Assembly (NCBI RefSeq): GCF_964355755.1
Contig: NC_092677.1
Location: forward strand, 20,804,101-20,868,100
Origin: Antedon mediterranea
Taxonomy: Eukaryota; Echinodermata; Crinoidea; Comatulida; Antedonidae
Reading direction: 5' to 3'
Length of the DNA: 64,000 nucleotides
Shown: positions 36,101 through 50,700 of the stretch, in pieces
Layout of the letters: each line of letters starts with the position of its first letter
How positions within the stretch are numbered: position 1 is the stretch's first letter
Made by a program: the position numbers and the translations under genes
The notes under the pieces: generated by a model
Databases searched by the model: none
What the model was told of the DNA's origin: nothing
The model's input: only the letters and a program-made list of their open reading frames with translations

Positions 36101-37597
36101 ACATCAAAGTTTACAAAATAGCTTCAAATCGCATTTGGAGACGTTTTAGACCATTTTGTGATTTTCGAAAAAACTTGATAACATAAAAACACCAAAGTGC
36201 TCAGAATACCTTCAAATCGTGTTTTGAGACGTTTTAGACCATTTTGTAATTTTCGAAAAAACTTGTTAACATAAAAACACCAAAGTGCTCAGAATACCTT
36301 CACATCGCATTTTGAGACGTTTTAGACCATTTTGTGATTTTCGAAAAAACTTGTTAACATAAAAACACCAAAGTGCTTAGAAAAGCTTGAAATCGCATTT
36401 GGAGACGTTTTAGACCATTTTGTTCATTTCGATGAAACAAAAACACAAAAACATCAAATTGCACAAAATGGCTTAATATGATATGGGAAAACGTTTTAGA
36501 CCATTTTGAACATTTCGTTAAAAGTTTTCACACAAAAACATCAAAGTCCACAAAATAGCTTAATATCGTATTTAAAAACGTTTTAGACCATTTTGAGCAT
36601 TTCGAAAAAACTTTTTCACACAAAACATCAAAGTTTACAAAATAGCTTCAAATCGCATTTGGAGACGTTATAGACCATTTTGTGATTTTCGAAAAAACTT
36701 GTTAACATAAAAACACCAAAGTGCTCAGAATACCTTCAAATCGCATTTTGAGACGTTTTAGACCATTTTGTGATTTTCGAAAAAACTTGTTAACATAAAA
36801 ACACCAAAGTGCTCAGAATCGTGTTTTGAGACGTTTTAGACCATTTTGTGATTTTCGAAAAAACTTGTTAACATTAAAACACCAAAGTGCTCAGAATACC
36901 TTCAAATCGCATTTTGAGACGTTTTAGACCATTTTGTGATTTTCGAAAAAACTTGTTAACATAAAAACACCAAAGTGCTCAGAATACCTTCAAATCGTGT
37001 TTTGAGACGTTTTAGACCATTTTGTGATTTTCGAAAAAACTTGTTAACATAAAAACACCAAAGTGCTCAGAATACCTTCAAATCGCATTTTGAGACGTTT
37101 TAGACCATTTTGTGATTTTCGAAAAAACTTGTTAACATAAAAACACCAAAGTGCTCAGAATACCTTCAAATCGTGTTTTGAGACGTTTTAGACCATTTTG
37201 TGATTTTCGAAAAAACTTGTTAACATAAAAACACCAAAGTGCTTAGAAAAGCTTCAAATCGCATTTGGAGACGTTTTAGACCATTTTGTTCATTTCGATG
37301 AAACTTGGTTACACAAAAACATCAAAGAGCACAAAAGATCTTAATATCGTATTTAAAAACGTTTTAGACCATTTTGAGCATTTCGAAAAAACTTTTTCAC
37401 ACAAAACATCAAAGTGTACAAAATAGCTTCAAATCGCATTTTGAGACGTTTTAGACCATTTTGTGATTTTCGAAAAAACTTGTTAACATAAAAACACCAA
37501 AGTGCTCAGAATACCTTCAAATCGCATTTGGAGACGTTTTAGACCATTTTGTGATTTTCGAAAAAACTTGTTAACATAAAAACACCAAAGTGCTCAG
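33182..37597. repeat. Higher-order unit S, copy 2 (4,416 bp)
   Basis: It follows copy 1 to about 36.02 kb, then switches from a GAGTAAAAAAT monomer to a GTCCACAAAAT monomer. It continues with sequence also found at 22.2-23.1 and 27.3-28.3 kb, including GACTTTTTTGTGC and CTTGATAACAT. It then has a longer alternating A run (36.7-37.25 kb). The result is a hybrid of S and R material. Confidence 0.82.
36661..37250. repeat. Alternating A-monomer dimers, about 176 bp period
   Basis: Consecutive 88-bp A monomers alternate between tails ATCGCATTTTGAGAC and ATCGTGTTTTGAGAC, giving a 176-bp dimer. Similar runs lie at about 16.54-16.9, 31.74-32.06, 35.04-35.36, 39.54-39.85, 41.2-41.6 and 50.24-50.55 kb, with different numbers of dimers. 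Confidence 0.85.
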
Positions 37598-40500
37598 AAA
37601 AGCTTCAAATCGCATTTGGAGACGTTTTAAACCATTTTGTTCATTTCGATGAAACTTGGTTACACAAAAACATCAAAGAGCACAAAAGTATTTAAAAACG
37701 TTTTAGACCATTTTGAGCATTCCGACAAAACTTTTTCACACAAAACATCAAAGTGTACAGAATAGCTTTAAATCGCATTTGGAGACGTTTTAGACCATTT
37801 TGTAGTTTTCGAAAAAACTTGTTAACATAAAAACACAAAAGAGCTTCAAATCGCATTTGGAGACGTTTTAGACCCTTTTGTGCATTTCGATGAAACTTGG
37901 TTACACAAAAACATCAAAGTGCTTAAAATCACATTAGAAACCGTTTTAGACCATTTTGAGCATTTCGTTAAAACTTTTCACACAAAAACATCAAAGTCCC
38001 CAAAATAGCTTAATATCGTATTCAAAAACGTTTTAGACCATTTTGAGCATTTCGAAAAAACTTTTTCACACAAAACATCAAAGTTTACAAAATAGCTTCA
38101 AATCGCATTTGGAGACGTTTTAGACCATTTTGTGATTTTCGAAAAAACTTGTTAACATAAAAACACCAAAGTGCTCAGAATACCTTCAAATCGCATTTTG
38201 AGACGTTTTAGACCATTTTGTGATTTTCGAAAAAACAACATAAAAACACCAAAGTGCTCAGAATACCTTCAAATCGCATTTGGAGACGTTTTAGACCATT
38301 TTGTGATTTTGGAAAAAACTTGTTAACATAAAAACACCAAAGTGCTCAGAATACCTTCAAATCGTATTTTGAGACGTTTTAGACAATTTTGTGATTTTCG
38401 AAAAAACTTGTTAACATAAAAACACCAAAGTGCTTAGAAAAGCTTCAAATCGCATTTGGAGACGTTTTAGACCATTTTGTGCATTTCGATGAAACTTGGT
38501 TACACAAAAACATCAAAGTGTACAGAATAGCTTCAAATCGCATTAGAAACCGTTTTAGACCATTTTGAGCATTTCGAAAAAACTTTTTCACACAAAACAT
38601 CAAAGTGTACAAAATAGCTTCAAATCGCATTTGGAGACGTTTTAGACAATTTTGTGATTTTCGAAAAAACTTGTTTACATAAAAACACCAAAGTGCTAAG
38701 AATAGCTTCCAATCGCATTTGGAGACGTTTTAGACCCTTTTGTGCATTTCGATGAAACTTGGTTACACAAAAACATCAAAGTGCTTAAAATCACATTAGA
38801 AACCGTTTTAGACCATTTTGAGCATTTCGTTAAAATTTTTCACAGAAAAACATCAAAGAGCAAAAAATAGCTTAATATCGTATTTAAAAACGTTTTAGAC
38901 CATTTTGAGCATTTCGACAAAACTTTTTCTCACAAAACATCAAAGTGTACAGAATAGCTTCAAATCGCATTTGGAGACGTTTTAGACCATTTTGTGCATT
39001 TCGATGAAACTTGGTTACACAAAAACATCAAAGTGCTTAAAATCACATTTTGAGCATTTCGTTAAAACTTTTCACACAAAAACATCAAAGAGTAAAAAAT
39101 AGCTTAATATCGTATTTAAAAACGTTTTAGACCATTTTGAGCATTTCGACAAAATTTTTTCACACAAAACATCAAAGTGTACAGAATAGCTTTAAATCGC
39201 ATTTGGAGACGTTTTAGACCATTTTGTTAATTTCGATGAAACAAAAACACAAAAACATCAAATTGCACAAAATGGCTTAATATGATATGGGAAAACGTTT
39301 TAGACCATTTTGAACATTTCGTTAAAAGTTTTCACACAAAAACATCAAAGTCCACAAAATAGCTTAATATCGTATTTAAAAACGTTTTAGACCATTTTGA
39401 GCATTTCGAAAAAACTTTTTCACACTAAACATCAAAGTTTACAAAATAGCTTCAAATCGCATTTGGAGACGTTTTAGACCATTTTGTGATTTTCGAAAAA
39501 ACTTGTTAACATAAAAACACCAAAGTGCTCAGAATACCTTCAAATCGCATTTTGAGACGTTTTAGACCATTTTGTGATTTTCGAAAAAACTTGTTAACAT
39601 AAAAACACCAAAGTGCTCAGAATACCTTCAAATCGTGTTTTGAGACGTTTTAGACCATTTTGTGATTTTCGAAAAAACTTGTTAACATAAAAACACCAAA
39701 GTGCTCAGAATACCTTCAAATCGCATTTTGAGACGTTTTAGACCATTTTGTGATTTTCGAAAAAACTTGTTAACATAAAAACACCAAAGTGCTCAGAATA
39801 CCTTCAAATCGTGTTTTGAGACGTTTTAGACCATTTTGTGATTTTCGAAAAAACTTGTTAACATAAAAACACCAAAGTGCTTAGAAAAGCTTCAAATCGC
39901 ATTTGGAGACGTTTTAGACCATTTTGTTCATTTCGATGAAACTTGGTTACACAAAAACATCAAAGAGCACAAAAGATCTTAATATCGTATTTAAAAACGT
40001 TTTAGACCATTTTGAGCATTTCGAAAAAACTTTTTCACACAAAACATCAAAGTGTACAAAATAGCTTCAAATCGCATTTTGAGACGTTTTAGACAATTTT
40101 GTGATTTTCGAAAAAACTTGTTTACATAAAAACACCAAAGTGCTTAGAAAAGCTTCAAATCGCATTTGGAGACGTTTTAAACCATTTTGTTCATTTCGAT
40201 GAAACTTGGTTACACAAAAACATCAAAGAGCACAAAAGTATTTAAAAACGTTTTAGACCATTTTGAGCATTCCGTCAAAACTTTTTCACACAAAACATCA
40301 AAGTGTACAGAATAGCTTTAAATCGCATTTGGAGACGTTTTAGACCATTTTGTAGTTTTCGAAAAAACTTGTTAACATAAAAACACAAAAGAGCTTCAAA
40401 TCGCATTTGGAGACGTTTTAGACTTTTTTGTGCATTTCGATGAAACTTGGTTACACAAAAACATCAAAGTGCTTAAAATCACATTTTGAGCATTTCGTTA

Positions 40501-41330
40501 AAACTTTTCACACAAAAACATCAAAGTCCACAAAATAGCTTAATATCGTATTTAAAAACGTTTTAGACCATTTTGAGCATTTCGAAAAAACTTTTCCACA
40601 CAAAACATCAAAGTTTACAAAATAGCTTCAAATCGCATTTGGAGACGTTTTAGACCATTTTGTGATTTTCGAAAAAACTTGATAACATAAAAACACCAAA
40701 GTGCTCAGAATACCTTCAAATCGTGTTTTGAGACGTTTTAGACCATTTTGTAATTTTCGAAAAAACTTGTTAACATAAAAACACCAAAGTGCTCAGAATA
40801 CCTTCACATCGCATTTTGAGACGTTTTAGACCATTTTGTGATTTTCGAAAAAACTTGTTAACATAAAAACACCAAAGTGCTTAGAAAAGCTTGAAATCGC
40901 ATTTGGAGACGTTTTAGACCATTTTGTTCATTTCGATGAAACAAAAACACAAAAACATCAAATTGCACAAAATGGCTTAATATGATATGGGAAAACGTTT
41001 TAGACCATTTTGAACATTTCGTTAAAAGTTTTCACACAAAAACATCAAAGTCCACAAAATAGCTTAATATCGTATTTAAAAACGTTTTAGACCATTTTGA
41101 GCATTTCGAAAAAACTTTTTCACACAAAACATCAAAGTTTACAAAATAGCTTCAAATCGCATTTGGAGACGTTATAGACCATTTTGTGATTTTCGAAAAA
41201 ACTTGTTAACATAAAAACACCAAAGTGCTCAGAATACCTTCAAATCGCATTTTGAGACGTTTTAGACCATTTTGTGATTTTCGAAAAAACTTGTTAACAT
41301 AAAAACACCAAAGTGCTCAGAATCGTGTTT
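37598..41330. repeat. Higher-order unit S, copy 3
   Basis: It aligns with copy 1 at 7,787 bp and with copy 2 at 4,416/4,504 bp. It includes the same S-to-R switch at about 40.4 kb with GACTTTTTTGTGC and CTTGATAACAT, and the AGAATCGTG deletion monomer at about 41.32 kb. Unlike copy 2 it retains the A monomer at 38.34-38.43 kb, so copy 2 lost it or copies 1 and 3 share the ancestral state. Confidence 0.82.
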
Positions 41331-44300
41331 TGAGACGTTTTAGACCATTTTGTGATTTTCGAAAAAACTTGTTAACATAAAAACACCAAAGTGCTCAGAA
41401 TACCTTCAAATCGTGTTTTGAGACGTTTTAGACCATTTTGTGATTTTCGAAAAAACTTGTTAACATAAAAACACCAAAGTGCTCAGAATACCTTCAAATC
41501 GCATTTTGAGACGTTTTAGACCATTTTGTGATTTTCGAAAAAACTTGTTAACATAAAAACACCAAAGTGCTCAGAATACCTTCAAATCGTGTTTTGAGAC
41601 GTTTTAGACCATTTTGTGATTTTCGAAAAAACTTGTTAACATAAAAACACCAAAGTGCTTAGAAAAGCTTCAAATCGCATTTGGAGACGTTTTAGACCAT
41701 TTTGTTCATTTCGATGAAACTTGGTTACACAAAAACATCAAAGAGCACAAAAGATCTTAATATCGTATTTAAAAACGTTTTAGACCATTTTGAGCATTTC
41801 GAAAAAACTTTTTCACACAAAACATCAAAGTGTACAAAATAGCTTCAAATCGCATTTTGAGACGTTTTAGACAATTTTGTGATTTTCGAAAAAACTTGTT
41901 TACATAAAAACACCAAAGTGCTTAGAAAAGCTTCAAATCGCATTTGGAGACGTTTTAAACCATTTTGTTCATTTCGATGAAACTTGGTTACACAAAAACA
42001 TCAAAGAGCACAAAAGTATTTAAAAACGTTTTAGACCATTTTGAGCATTCCGTCAAAACTTTTTCACACAAAACATCAAAGTGTACAGAATAGCTTTAAA
42101 TCGCATTTGGAGACGTTTTAGACCATTTTGTAGTTTTCGAAAAAACTTGTTAACATAAAAACACAAAAGAGCTTCAAATCGCATTTGGAGACGTTTTAGA
42201 CCCTTTTGTGCATTTCGATGAAACTTGGTTACACAAAAACATCAAAGTGCTTAAAATCACATTTTGAGCATTTCGTTAAAACTTTTCACACAAAAACATC
42301 AAAGAGTAAAAAATAGCTTAATATCGTATTTAAAAACGTTTTAGACCATTTTGAGCATTTCGACAAAATTTTTTCACACAAAACATCAAAGTGTACAGAA
42401 TAGCTTTAAATCGCATTTGGAGACGTTTTAGACCATTTTGTTAATTTCGATGAAACAAAAACACAAAAACATCAAATTGCACAAAATGGCTTAATATGAT
42501 ATGGGAAAACGTTTTAGACCATTTTGAACATATCGTTAAAAGTTTTCACACAAAAACATCAAAGTCCACAAAATAGCTTAATATCGTATTTAAAAACGTT
42601 TTAGACCATTTTGAGCATTTCGAAAAAACTTTTTCACACAAAACATCAAAGTTTACAAAATAGCTTCAAATCGCATTTGGAGACGTTTTAGACCATTTTC
42701 TGATTTTCGAAAAAACTTGTTAACATAAAAACACCAAAGTGCTCAGAAAAGCTTCAAATCGCATTTGGAGACGTTTTAAACCATTTTGTTCATTTCGATG
42801 AAACTTGGTTACACAAAAACATCAAAGAGCACAAAAGTATTTAAAAACGTTTTAGACCATTTTGAGCATTCCGACAAAACTTTTTCACACAAAACATCAA
42901 AGTGTACAGAATAGCTTTAAATCGCATTTGGAGACGTTTTAACCCATTTTGAGCATTTCGATAAAATTTTACAAACAAAAACATCAAAGTGCACAAAATA
43001 GCTTAATATGGTATTTAAAAACGTTTTAGACCATTTTGAGCATTTCAACAAAACTTTTTCTCACAAAACATCAAAGTGTACAGAATAGCTTCAAATCGCA
43101 TTTGGAGACGTTTTAGACCATTTTGTGCATTTCGATGAAACTTGGTTACACAAAAACATCAAAGTGCTTAAAATCACATTTTGAGCATTTCGTTAAAACT
43201 TTTCACACAAAAACATCAAAGTCCACAAAATAGCTTAATATCGTATTTAAAAACGTTTTAGACCATTTTGAGCATTTCGAAAAAACTTTTCCACACAAAA
43301 CATCAAAGTTTACAAAATAGCTTCAAATCGCATTTGGAGACGTTTTAGACCATTTTGTGATTTTCGTAAAAACTTGTTAACATAAAAACACCAAAGTGCT
43401 TAGAAAAGCTTCAAATCGCATTTGGAGACGTTTTAGACCATTTTGTGCATTTCGATGAAACTTGGTTACACAAAAACATCAAAGTGCTTAAAATCACATT
43501 TTGAACATTTCGTTAAAAGTTTTCACACAAAAACATCAAAGAGTAAAAAATAGCTTAATATCGTATTTAAAAACGTTTTAGACCATTTTGAGCATTTCGA
43601 AAAAACTTTTCCACACAAAACATCAAAGTTTACAAAATAGCTTCAAATCGCATTTGGAGACGTTTTAGACCATTTTGTGATTTTCGAAAAAACTTGTTAA
43701 CATAAAAACACCAAAGTGCTCAGAATACCTTCAAATCGCATTTGGAGACGTTTTAGACCATTTTGTGATTTTCGAAAAAACTTGTTAACATAAAAACACC
43801 AAAGTGCTCAGAAAAGCTTCAAATCGCATTTGGAGACGTTTTAAACCATTTTGTTCATTTCGATGAAACTTGGTTACACAAAAACATCAAAGAGCACAAA
43901 AGTATTTAAAAACGTTTTAGACCATTTTGAGCATTCCGACAAAACTTTTTCACACAAAACATCAAAGTGTACAGAATAGCTTTAAATCGCATTTGGAGAC
44001 GTTTTAGACCATTTTGTAGTTTTCGAAAAAACTTGTTAACATAAAAACACAAAAGAGCTTCAAATCGCATTTGGAGACGTTTTAGACCATTTTGTGCATT
44101 TCGATGAAACTTGGTTACACAAAAACATCAAAGTGTACAGAATAGCTTCAAATCGCATTAGAAACCGTTTTAGACCATTTTGAGCATTTCGAAAAAACTT
44201 TTTCACACCAAACATCAAAGTGTACAAAATAGCTTCAAATCGCATTTGAAGACGTTTTAGACAATTTTGTGATTTTCGAAAAAACTTGTTTACATAAAAA

Positions 44301-46560
44301 CACGAAAGTGCTAAGAATAGCTTCCAATCGCATTTGGAGACGTTTTAGACCCTTTTGTGCATTTCGATGAAACTTGGTTACACAAAAACATCAAAGTGCT
44401 TAAAATCACATTAGAAACCGTTTTAGACCATTTTGAGCATTTCGTTAAAATTTTTCACAGAAAAACATCAAAGAGCAAAAAATAGCTTAATATCGTATTT
44501 AAAAACGTTTTAGACCATTTTGAGCATTTCGACAAAACTTTTTCACACAAAATATCAAAGTGTACAGAATAGCTTCAAATCGCATTTTGAGACGTTTTAA
44601 CCCATTTTGAGCATTTCGATAAAATTTTACACACAAAAACATCAAAGTGCACAAAATAGCTTAATATGGTATTTAAAAACGTTTTAGACCATTTTGAGCA
44701 ATTCAACAAAACTTTTTCTCACAAAACATCAAAGTGTACAGAATAGCTTCAAATCGCATTTGGAGACGTTTTAGACCATTTTGTGCATTTCGATGAAACT
44801 TGGTTACACAAAAACATCAAAGTGCTTAAAATCACATTTTGAGCATTTCGTTAAAACTTTTCACACAAAAACATCAAAGTCCACAAAATAGCTTAATATC
44901 GTATTTAAAAACGTTTTAGACCATTTTGAGCATTTCGAAAAAACTTTTCCACACCAAACATCAAAGTTTACAAAATAGCTTCAAATCGCATTTGGAGACG
45001 TTTTAGACCATTTTGTGATTTTCGAAAAAACTTGTTAACATAAAAACACCAAAGTGCTCAGAATACCTTCAAATCGCATTTGGAGACGTTTTAGACCCTT
45101 TTGTGCATTTCGATGAAACTTGGTTACACAAAAACATCAAAGTGCTTAAAATCACATTAGAAACCGTTTTAGACCATTTTGAGCATTTCGTTAAAATTTG
45201 TCACAGAAAAACATCAAAGAGCAAAAAATATCTTAATATCGTATTTAAAAACGTTTTAGACCATTTTGAGCATTTCGACAAAACTTTTTCACACAAAACA
45301 TCAAAGTGTACAAAATAGCTTCAAATCGCATTTGGAGACGTTTTAACCCATTTTGAGCATTTCGATAAAATTTTACACACAAAAACATCAAAGTGCACAA
45401 AATAGCTTAATATGGTATTTAAAAACGTTTTAGACCATTTTGAGCATTTCAACAAAACTTTTTCTCACAAAACATCAAAGTGTACAGAATAGCTTCAAAT
45501 CGCATTTGGAGACGTTTTAGACTTTTTTGTGCATTTCGATGAAACTTGGTTACACAAAAACATCAAAGTGCTTAAAATCACATTTTGAGCATTTCGTTAA
45601 AACTTTTCACACAAAAACATCAAAGTCCACAAAATAGCTTAATATCGTATTTAAAAACGTTTTAGACCATTTTGAGCATTTCGAAAAAACTTTTCCACAC
45701 AAAACATCAAAGTTTACAAAATAGCTTCAAATCGCATTTGGAGACGTTTTAGACCATTTTGTGATTTTCGAAAAAACTTGATAACATAAAAACACCAAAG
45801 TGCTCAGAATACCTTCAAATCGTGTTTTGAGACGTTTTAGACCATTTTGTAATTTTCGAAAAAACTTGTTAACATAAAAACACCAAAGTGCTCAGAATAC
45901 CTTCACATCGCATTTTGAGACGTTTTAGACCATTTTGTGATTTTCGAAAAAACTTGTTAACATAAAAACACCAAAGTGCTTAGAAAAGCTTGAAATCGCA
46001 TTTGGAGACGTTTTAGACCATTTTGTGCATTTCGATGAAACTTGGTTACACAAAAACATCAAAGTGCTTAAAATCACATTTTGAGCATTTCGTTAAAACT
46101 TTTCACACAAAAACATCAAAGAGTAAAAAATAGCTTAATATCGTATTTAAAAACGTTTTAGACCATTTTGAGCATTTCGACAAAATTTTTTCACACAAAA
46201 CATCAAAGTGTACAGAATAGCTTTAAATCGCATTTGGAGACGTTTTAGACCATTTTGTTCATTTCGATGAAACAAAAACACAAAAACATCAAATTGCACA
46301 AAATGGCTTAATATGATATGGGAAAACGTTTTAGACCATTTTGAACATTTCGTTAAAAGTTTTCACACAAAAACATCAAAGTCCACAAAATAGCTTAATA
46401 TCGTATTTAAAAACGTTTTAGACCATTTTGAGCATTTCGAAAAAACTTTTTCACACAAAACATCAAAGTTTACAAAATAGCTTCAAATCGCATTTGGAGA
46501 CGTTATAGACCATTTTGTGATTTTCGAAAAAACTTGTTAACATAAAAACACCAAAGTGCT
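41331..46560. repeat. Second locus of R-type material with 1,365-bp internal deletion
   Basis: From 41.33 to about 44.08 kb it aligns with 16.57-19.32 kb (offset 24,762 bp). From 44.06 to 46.56 kb it aligns with 20.66-23.16 kb (offset 23,397 bp). The 1,365-bp jump falls in AGCTTCAAATCGCATTTGG and flanking bases common to both parents. The TTTGTCACAG D variant is at about 45.2 kb. Confidence 0.83.
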
Positions 46561-48132
46561 CAGAATACCTTCAAATCGCATTTTGAGACGTTTTAGACCA
46601 TTTTGTGATTTTCGAAAAAACTTGTTAACATAAAAACACCAAAGTGCTCAGAATCGTGTTTTGAGACGTTTTAGACCATTTTGTGATTTTCGAAAAAACT
46701 TGTTAACATAAAAACACCAAAGTGCTCAGAATACCTTCAAATCGTGTTTTGAGACGTTTTAGACCATTTTGTGATTTTGGAAAAACTTGTTAACATAAAA
46801 ACACCAAAGTGCTCAGAATACCTTCAAATCGCATTTGGAGACGTTTTAGACCATTTTGTGATTTTCGAAAAAACTTGTTAACATAAAAACACCAAAGTGC
46901 TCAGAAAAGCTTCAAATCGCAATTGGAGACGTTTTAAACCATTTTGTTCATTTCGATGAAACTTGGTTACACAAAAACATCAAATTGCACAAAATGGCTT
47001 AATATGGTATGGGAAAACGTTTTAGACCATTTTGAACATTTCGAGAAAACTTTTTCACACAAAACTTCAAAGTGTACAGAATAGCTTCAAATCGCATTAG
47101 AAACCGTTTTAGACCATTTTGAGCATTTCGAAAAAACTTTTTCACACAAAACATCAAAGTTTACAAAATAGCTTCAAATCGCATTTGGAGACGTTTTAGA
47201 CCATTTTGTGATTTTCGAAAAAACTTGTTAACATAAAAACACCAAAGTGCTCAGAATACCTTCAAATCGCATTTTGAGACGTTTTAGACCATTTTGTGAT
47301 TTTCGAAAAAACTTGTTAACATAAAAATACCAAAGTGCTCTGAATACCTTCAAATCGTGTTTTGAGACGTTTTAGACCATTTTGTGATTTTCGAAAAAAC
47401 TTGTTAACATAAAAACACCAAAGTGCTCAGAATACCTTCAAATCGCATTTGGAGACGTTTTAGACCATTTTGTGATTTTCGAAAAAACTTGTTAACATAA
47501 AAACACCAAAGTGCTCAGAAAAGCTTCAAATCGCAATTGGAGACGTTTTAAACCATTTTGTTCATTTCGATGAAACTTGGTTACACAAAAACATCAAATT
47601 GCACAAAATGGCTTAATATGGTATGGGAAAACGTTTTAGACCATTTTGAACAATTCGAGAAAACTTTTTCACACAAAACTTCAAAGTGTACAGAATAGCT
47701 TCAAATCGCATTAGAAACCGTTTTAGACCATTTTGAGCATTTCGAAAAAACTTTTTCACACAAAACATCAAAGTTTACAAAATAGCTTCAAATCGCATTT
47801 GGAGACGTTTTAGACCATTTTGTGATTTTCGAAAAAACTTGTTAACATAAAAACACCAAAGTGCTCAGAATACCTTCAAATCGCATTTTGAGACGTTTTA
47901 GACCATTTTGTGATTTTCGAAAAAACTTGTTAACATAAAAATACCAAAGTGCTCTGAATACCTTCAAATCGTTTTTTGAGACGTTTTAGACCATTTTGTG
48001 ATTTTCGAAAAAACTTGTTAACATAAAAACACCAAAGTGCTCAGAATACCTTCAAATCGCATTTGGAGACGTTTTAGACCATTTTGTGATTTTCGAAAAA
48101 ACTTGTTAACATAAAAACACCAAAGTGCTCAG
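46561..48132. repeat. 614-bp G units, second locus
   Basis: G markers are at 46913 and 47527 and the surrounding order is identical to 28.24-29.81 kb at an offset of 18,321 bp. Private substitutions are GAACAATTCGAG at about 47.65 kb and ATCGTTTTTTGAGAC at about 47.97 kb. Confidence 0.86.
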
Positions 48133-50700
48133 AAAAGCTTCAAATCGCATTTGGAGACGTTTTAAACCATTTTGTTCATTTCGATGAAACTTGGTTACAC
48201 AAAAACATCAAAGAGCACAAAAGTATTTAAAAACGTTTTAGACCATTTTGAGCATTCCGACAAAACTTTTTCACACAAAACATCAAAGTGTACAGAATAG
48301 CTTTAAATCGCATTTGGAGACGTTTTAGACCATTTTGTAGTTTTCGAAAAAACTTGTTAACATAAAAACACAAAAGAGCTTCAAATCGCATTTGGAGACG
48401 TTTTAGACCCTTTTGTGCATTTCGATGAAACTTGGTTACACAAAAACATCAAAGTGCTTAAAATCACATTAGAAACCGTTTTAGACCATTTTGAGCATTT
48501 CGTTAAAACTTTTCACACAAAAACATCAAAGTCCCCAAAATAGCTTAATATCGTATTCAAAAACGTTTTAGACCATTTTGAGCATTTCGAAAAAACTTTT
48601 TCACACAAAACATCAAAGTTTACAAAATAGCTTCAAATCGCATTTGGAGACGTTTTAGACCATTTTGTGATTTTCGAAAAAACTTGTTAACATAAAAACA
48701 CCAAAGTGCTCAGAATACCTTCAAATCGCATTTTGAGACGTTTTAGACCATTTTGTGATTTTCGAAAAAACAACATAAAAACACCAAAGTGCTCAGAATA
48801 CCTTCAAATCGCATTTGGAGACGTTTTAGACCATTTTGTGATTTTGGAAAAAACTTGTTAACATAAAAACACCAAAGTGCTCAGAATACCTTCAAATCGT
48901 ATTTTGAGACGTTTTAGACAATTTTGTGATTTTCGAAAAAACTTGTTAACATAAAAACACCAAAGTGCTTAGAAAAGCTTCAAATCGCATTTGGAGACGT
49001 TTTAGACCATTTTGTGCATTTCGATGAAACTTGGTTACACAAAAACATCAAAGTGTACAGAATAGCTTCAAATCGCATTAGAAACCGTTTTAGACCATTT
49101 TGAGCATTTCGAAAAAACTTTTTCACACAAAACATCAAAGTGTACAAAATAGCTTCAAATCGCATTTGGAGACGTTTTAGACAATTTTGTGATTTTCGAA
49201 AAAACTTGTTTACATAAAAACACCAAAGTGCTAAGAATAGCTTCCAATCGCATTTGGAGACGTTTTAGACCCTTTTGTGCATTTCGATGAAACTTGGTTA
49301 CACAAAAACATCAAAGTGCTTAAAATCACATTAGAAACCGTTTTAGACCATTTTGAGCATTTCGTTAAAATTTTTCACAGAAAAACATCAAAGAGCAAAA
49401 AATAGCTTAATATCGTATTTAAAAACGTTTTAGACCATTTTGAGCATTTCGACAAAACTTTTTCACACAAAACATCAAAGTGTACAGAATAGCTTAATAT
49501 CGCATTTGGAGACGTTTTAACCCATTTTGAGCATTTCGATAAAATTTTACACACAAAAACATCAAAGTGCACAAAATAGCTTAATATGGTATTTAAAAAC
49601 GTTTTAGAACATTTTGAGCATTTCAACAAAACTTTTTCTCACAAAACATCAAAGTGTACAGAATAGCTTCAAATCGCATTTGGAGACGTTTTAGACCATT
49701 TTGTGCATTTCGATGAAACTTGGTTACACAAAAACATCAAAGTGCTTAAAATCACATTTTGAGCATTTCGTTAAAACTTTTCACACAAAAACATCAAAGA
49801 GTAAAAAATAGCTTAATATCGTATTTAAAAACGTTTTAGACCATTTGGAGCATTTCGACAAAATTTTTTCACACAAAACATCAAAGTGTACAGAATAGCT
49901 TTAAATCGCATTTGGAGACGTTTTAGACCATTTTGTTAATTTCGATGAAACAAAAACACAAAAACATCAAATTGCACAAAATGGCTTAATATGATATGGG
50001 AAAACGTTTTAGACCATTTTGAACATTTCGTTAAAAGTTTTCACACAAAAACATCAAAGTCCACAAAATAGCTTAATATCGTATTTAAAAACGTTTTAGA
50101 CCATTTTGAGCATTTCGAAAAAACTTTTTCACACTAAACATCAAAGTTTACAAAATAGCTTCAAATCGCATTTGGAGACGTTTTAGACCATTTTGTGATT
50201 TTCGAAAAAACTTGTTAACATAAAAACACCAAAGTGCTCAGAATACCTTCAAATCGCATTTTGAGACGTTTTAGACCATTTTGTGATTTTCGAAAAAACT
50301 TGTTAACATAAAAACACCAAAGTGCTCAGAATACCTTCAAATCGTGTTTTGAGACGTTTTAGACCATTTTGTGATTTTCGAAAAAACTTGTTAACATAAA
50401 AACACCAAAGTGCTCAGAATACCTTCAAATCGCATTTTGAGACGTTTTAGACCATTTTGTGATTTTCGAAAAAACTTGTTAACATAAAAACACCAAAGTG
50501 CTCAGAATACCTTCAAATCGTGTTTTGAGACGTTTTAGACCATTTTGTGATTTTCGAAAAAACTTGTTAACATAAAAACACCAAAGTGCTTAGAAAAGCT
50601 TCAAATCGCATTTGGATACGTTTTAGACCATTTTGTTCATTTCGATGAAACTTGGTTACACAAAAACATCAAAGAGCAAAAAAGATCTTAATATCGTATT
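48133..50700. repeat. Higher-order unit S, copy 4
   Basis: It aligns with 29.81-32.2 kb at 18,322 bp up to about 49.46 kb and at 18,496 bp afterward. The 174-bp step is two 87-bp monomers that are present here (about 49.46-49.64 kb) and absent at 31.13 kb. The retained pair (GTTTTAACCC and TTTCAACAAAAC monomers) also occurs in R units, so the shorter form at 31.1 kb is probably the deletion. Confidence 0.84.
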
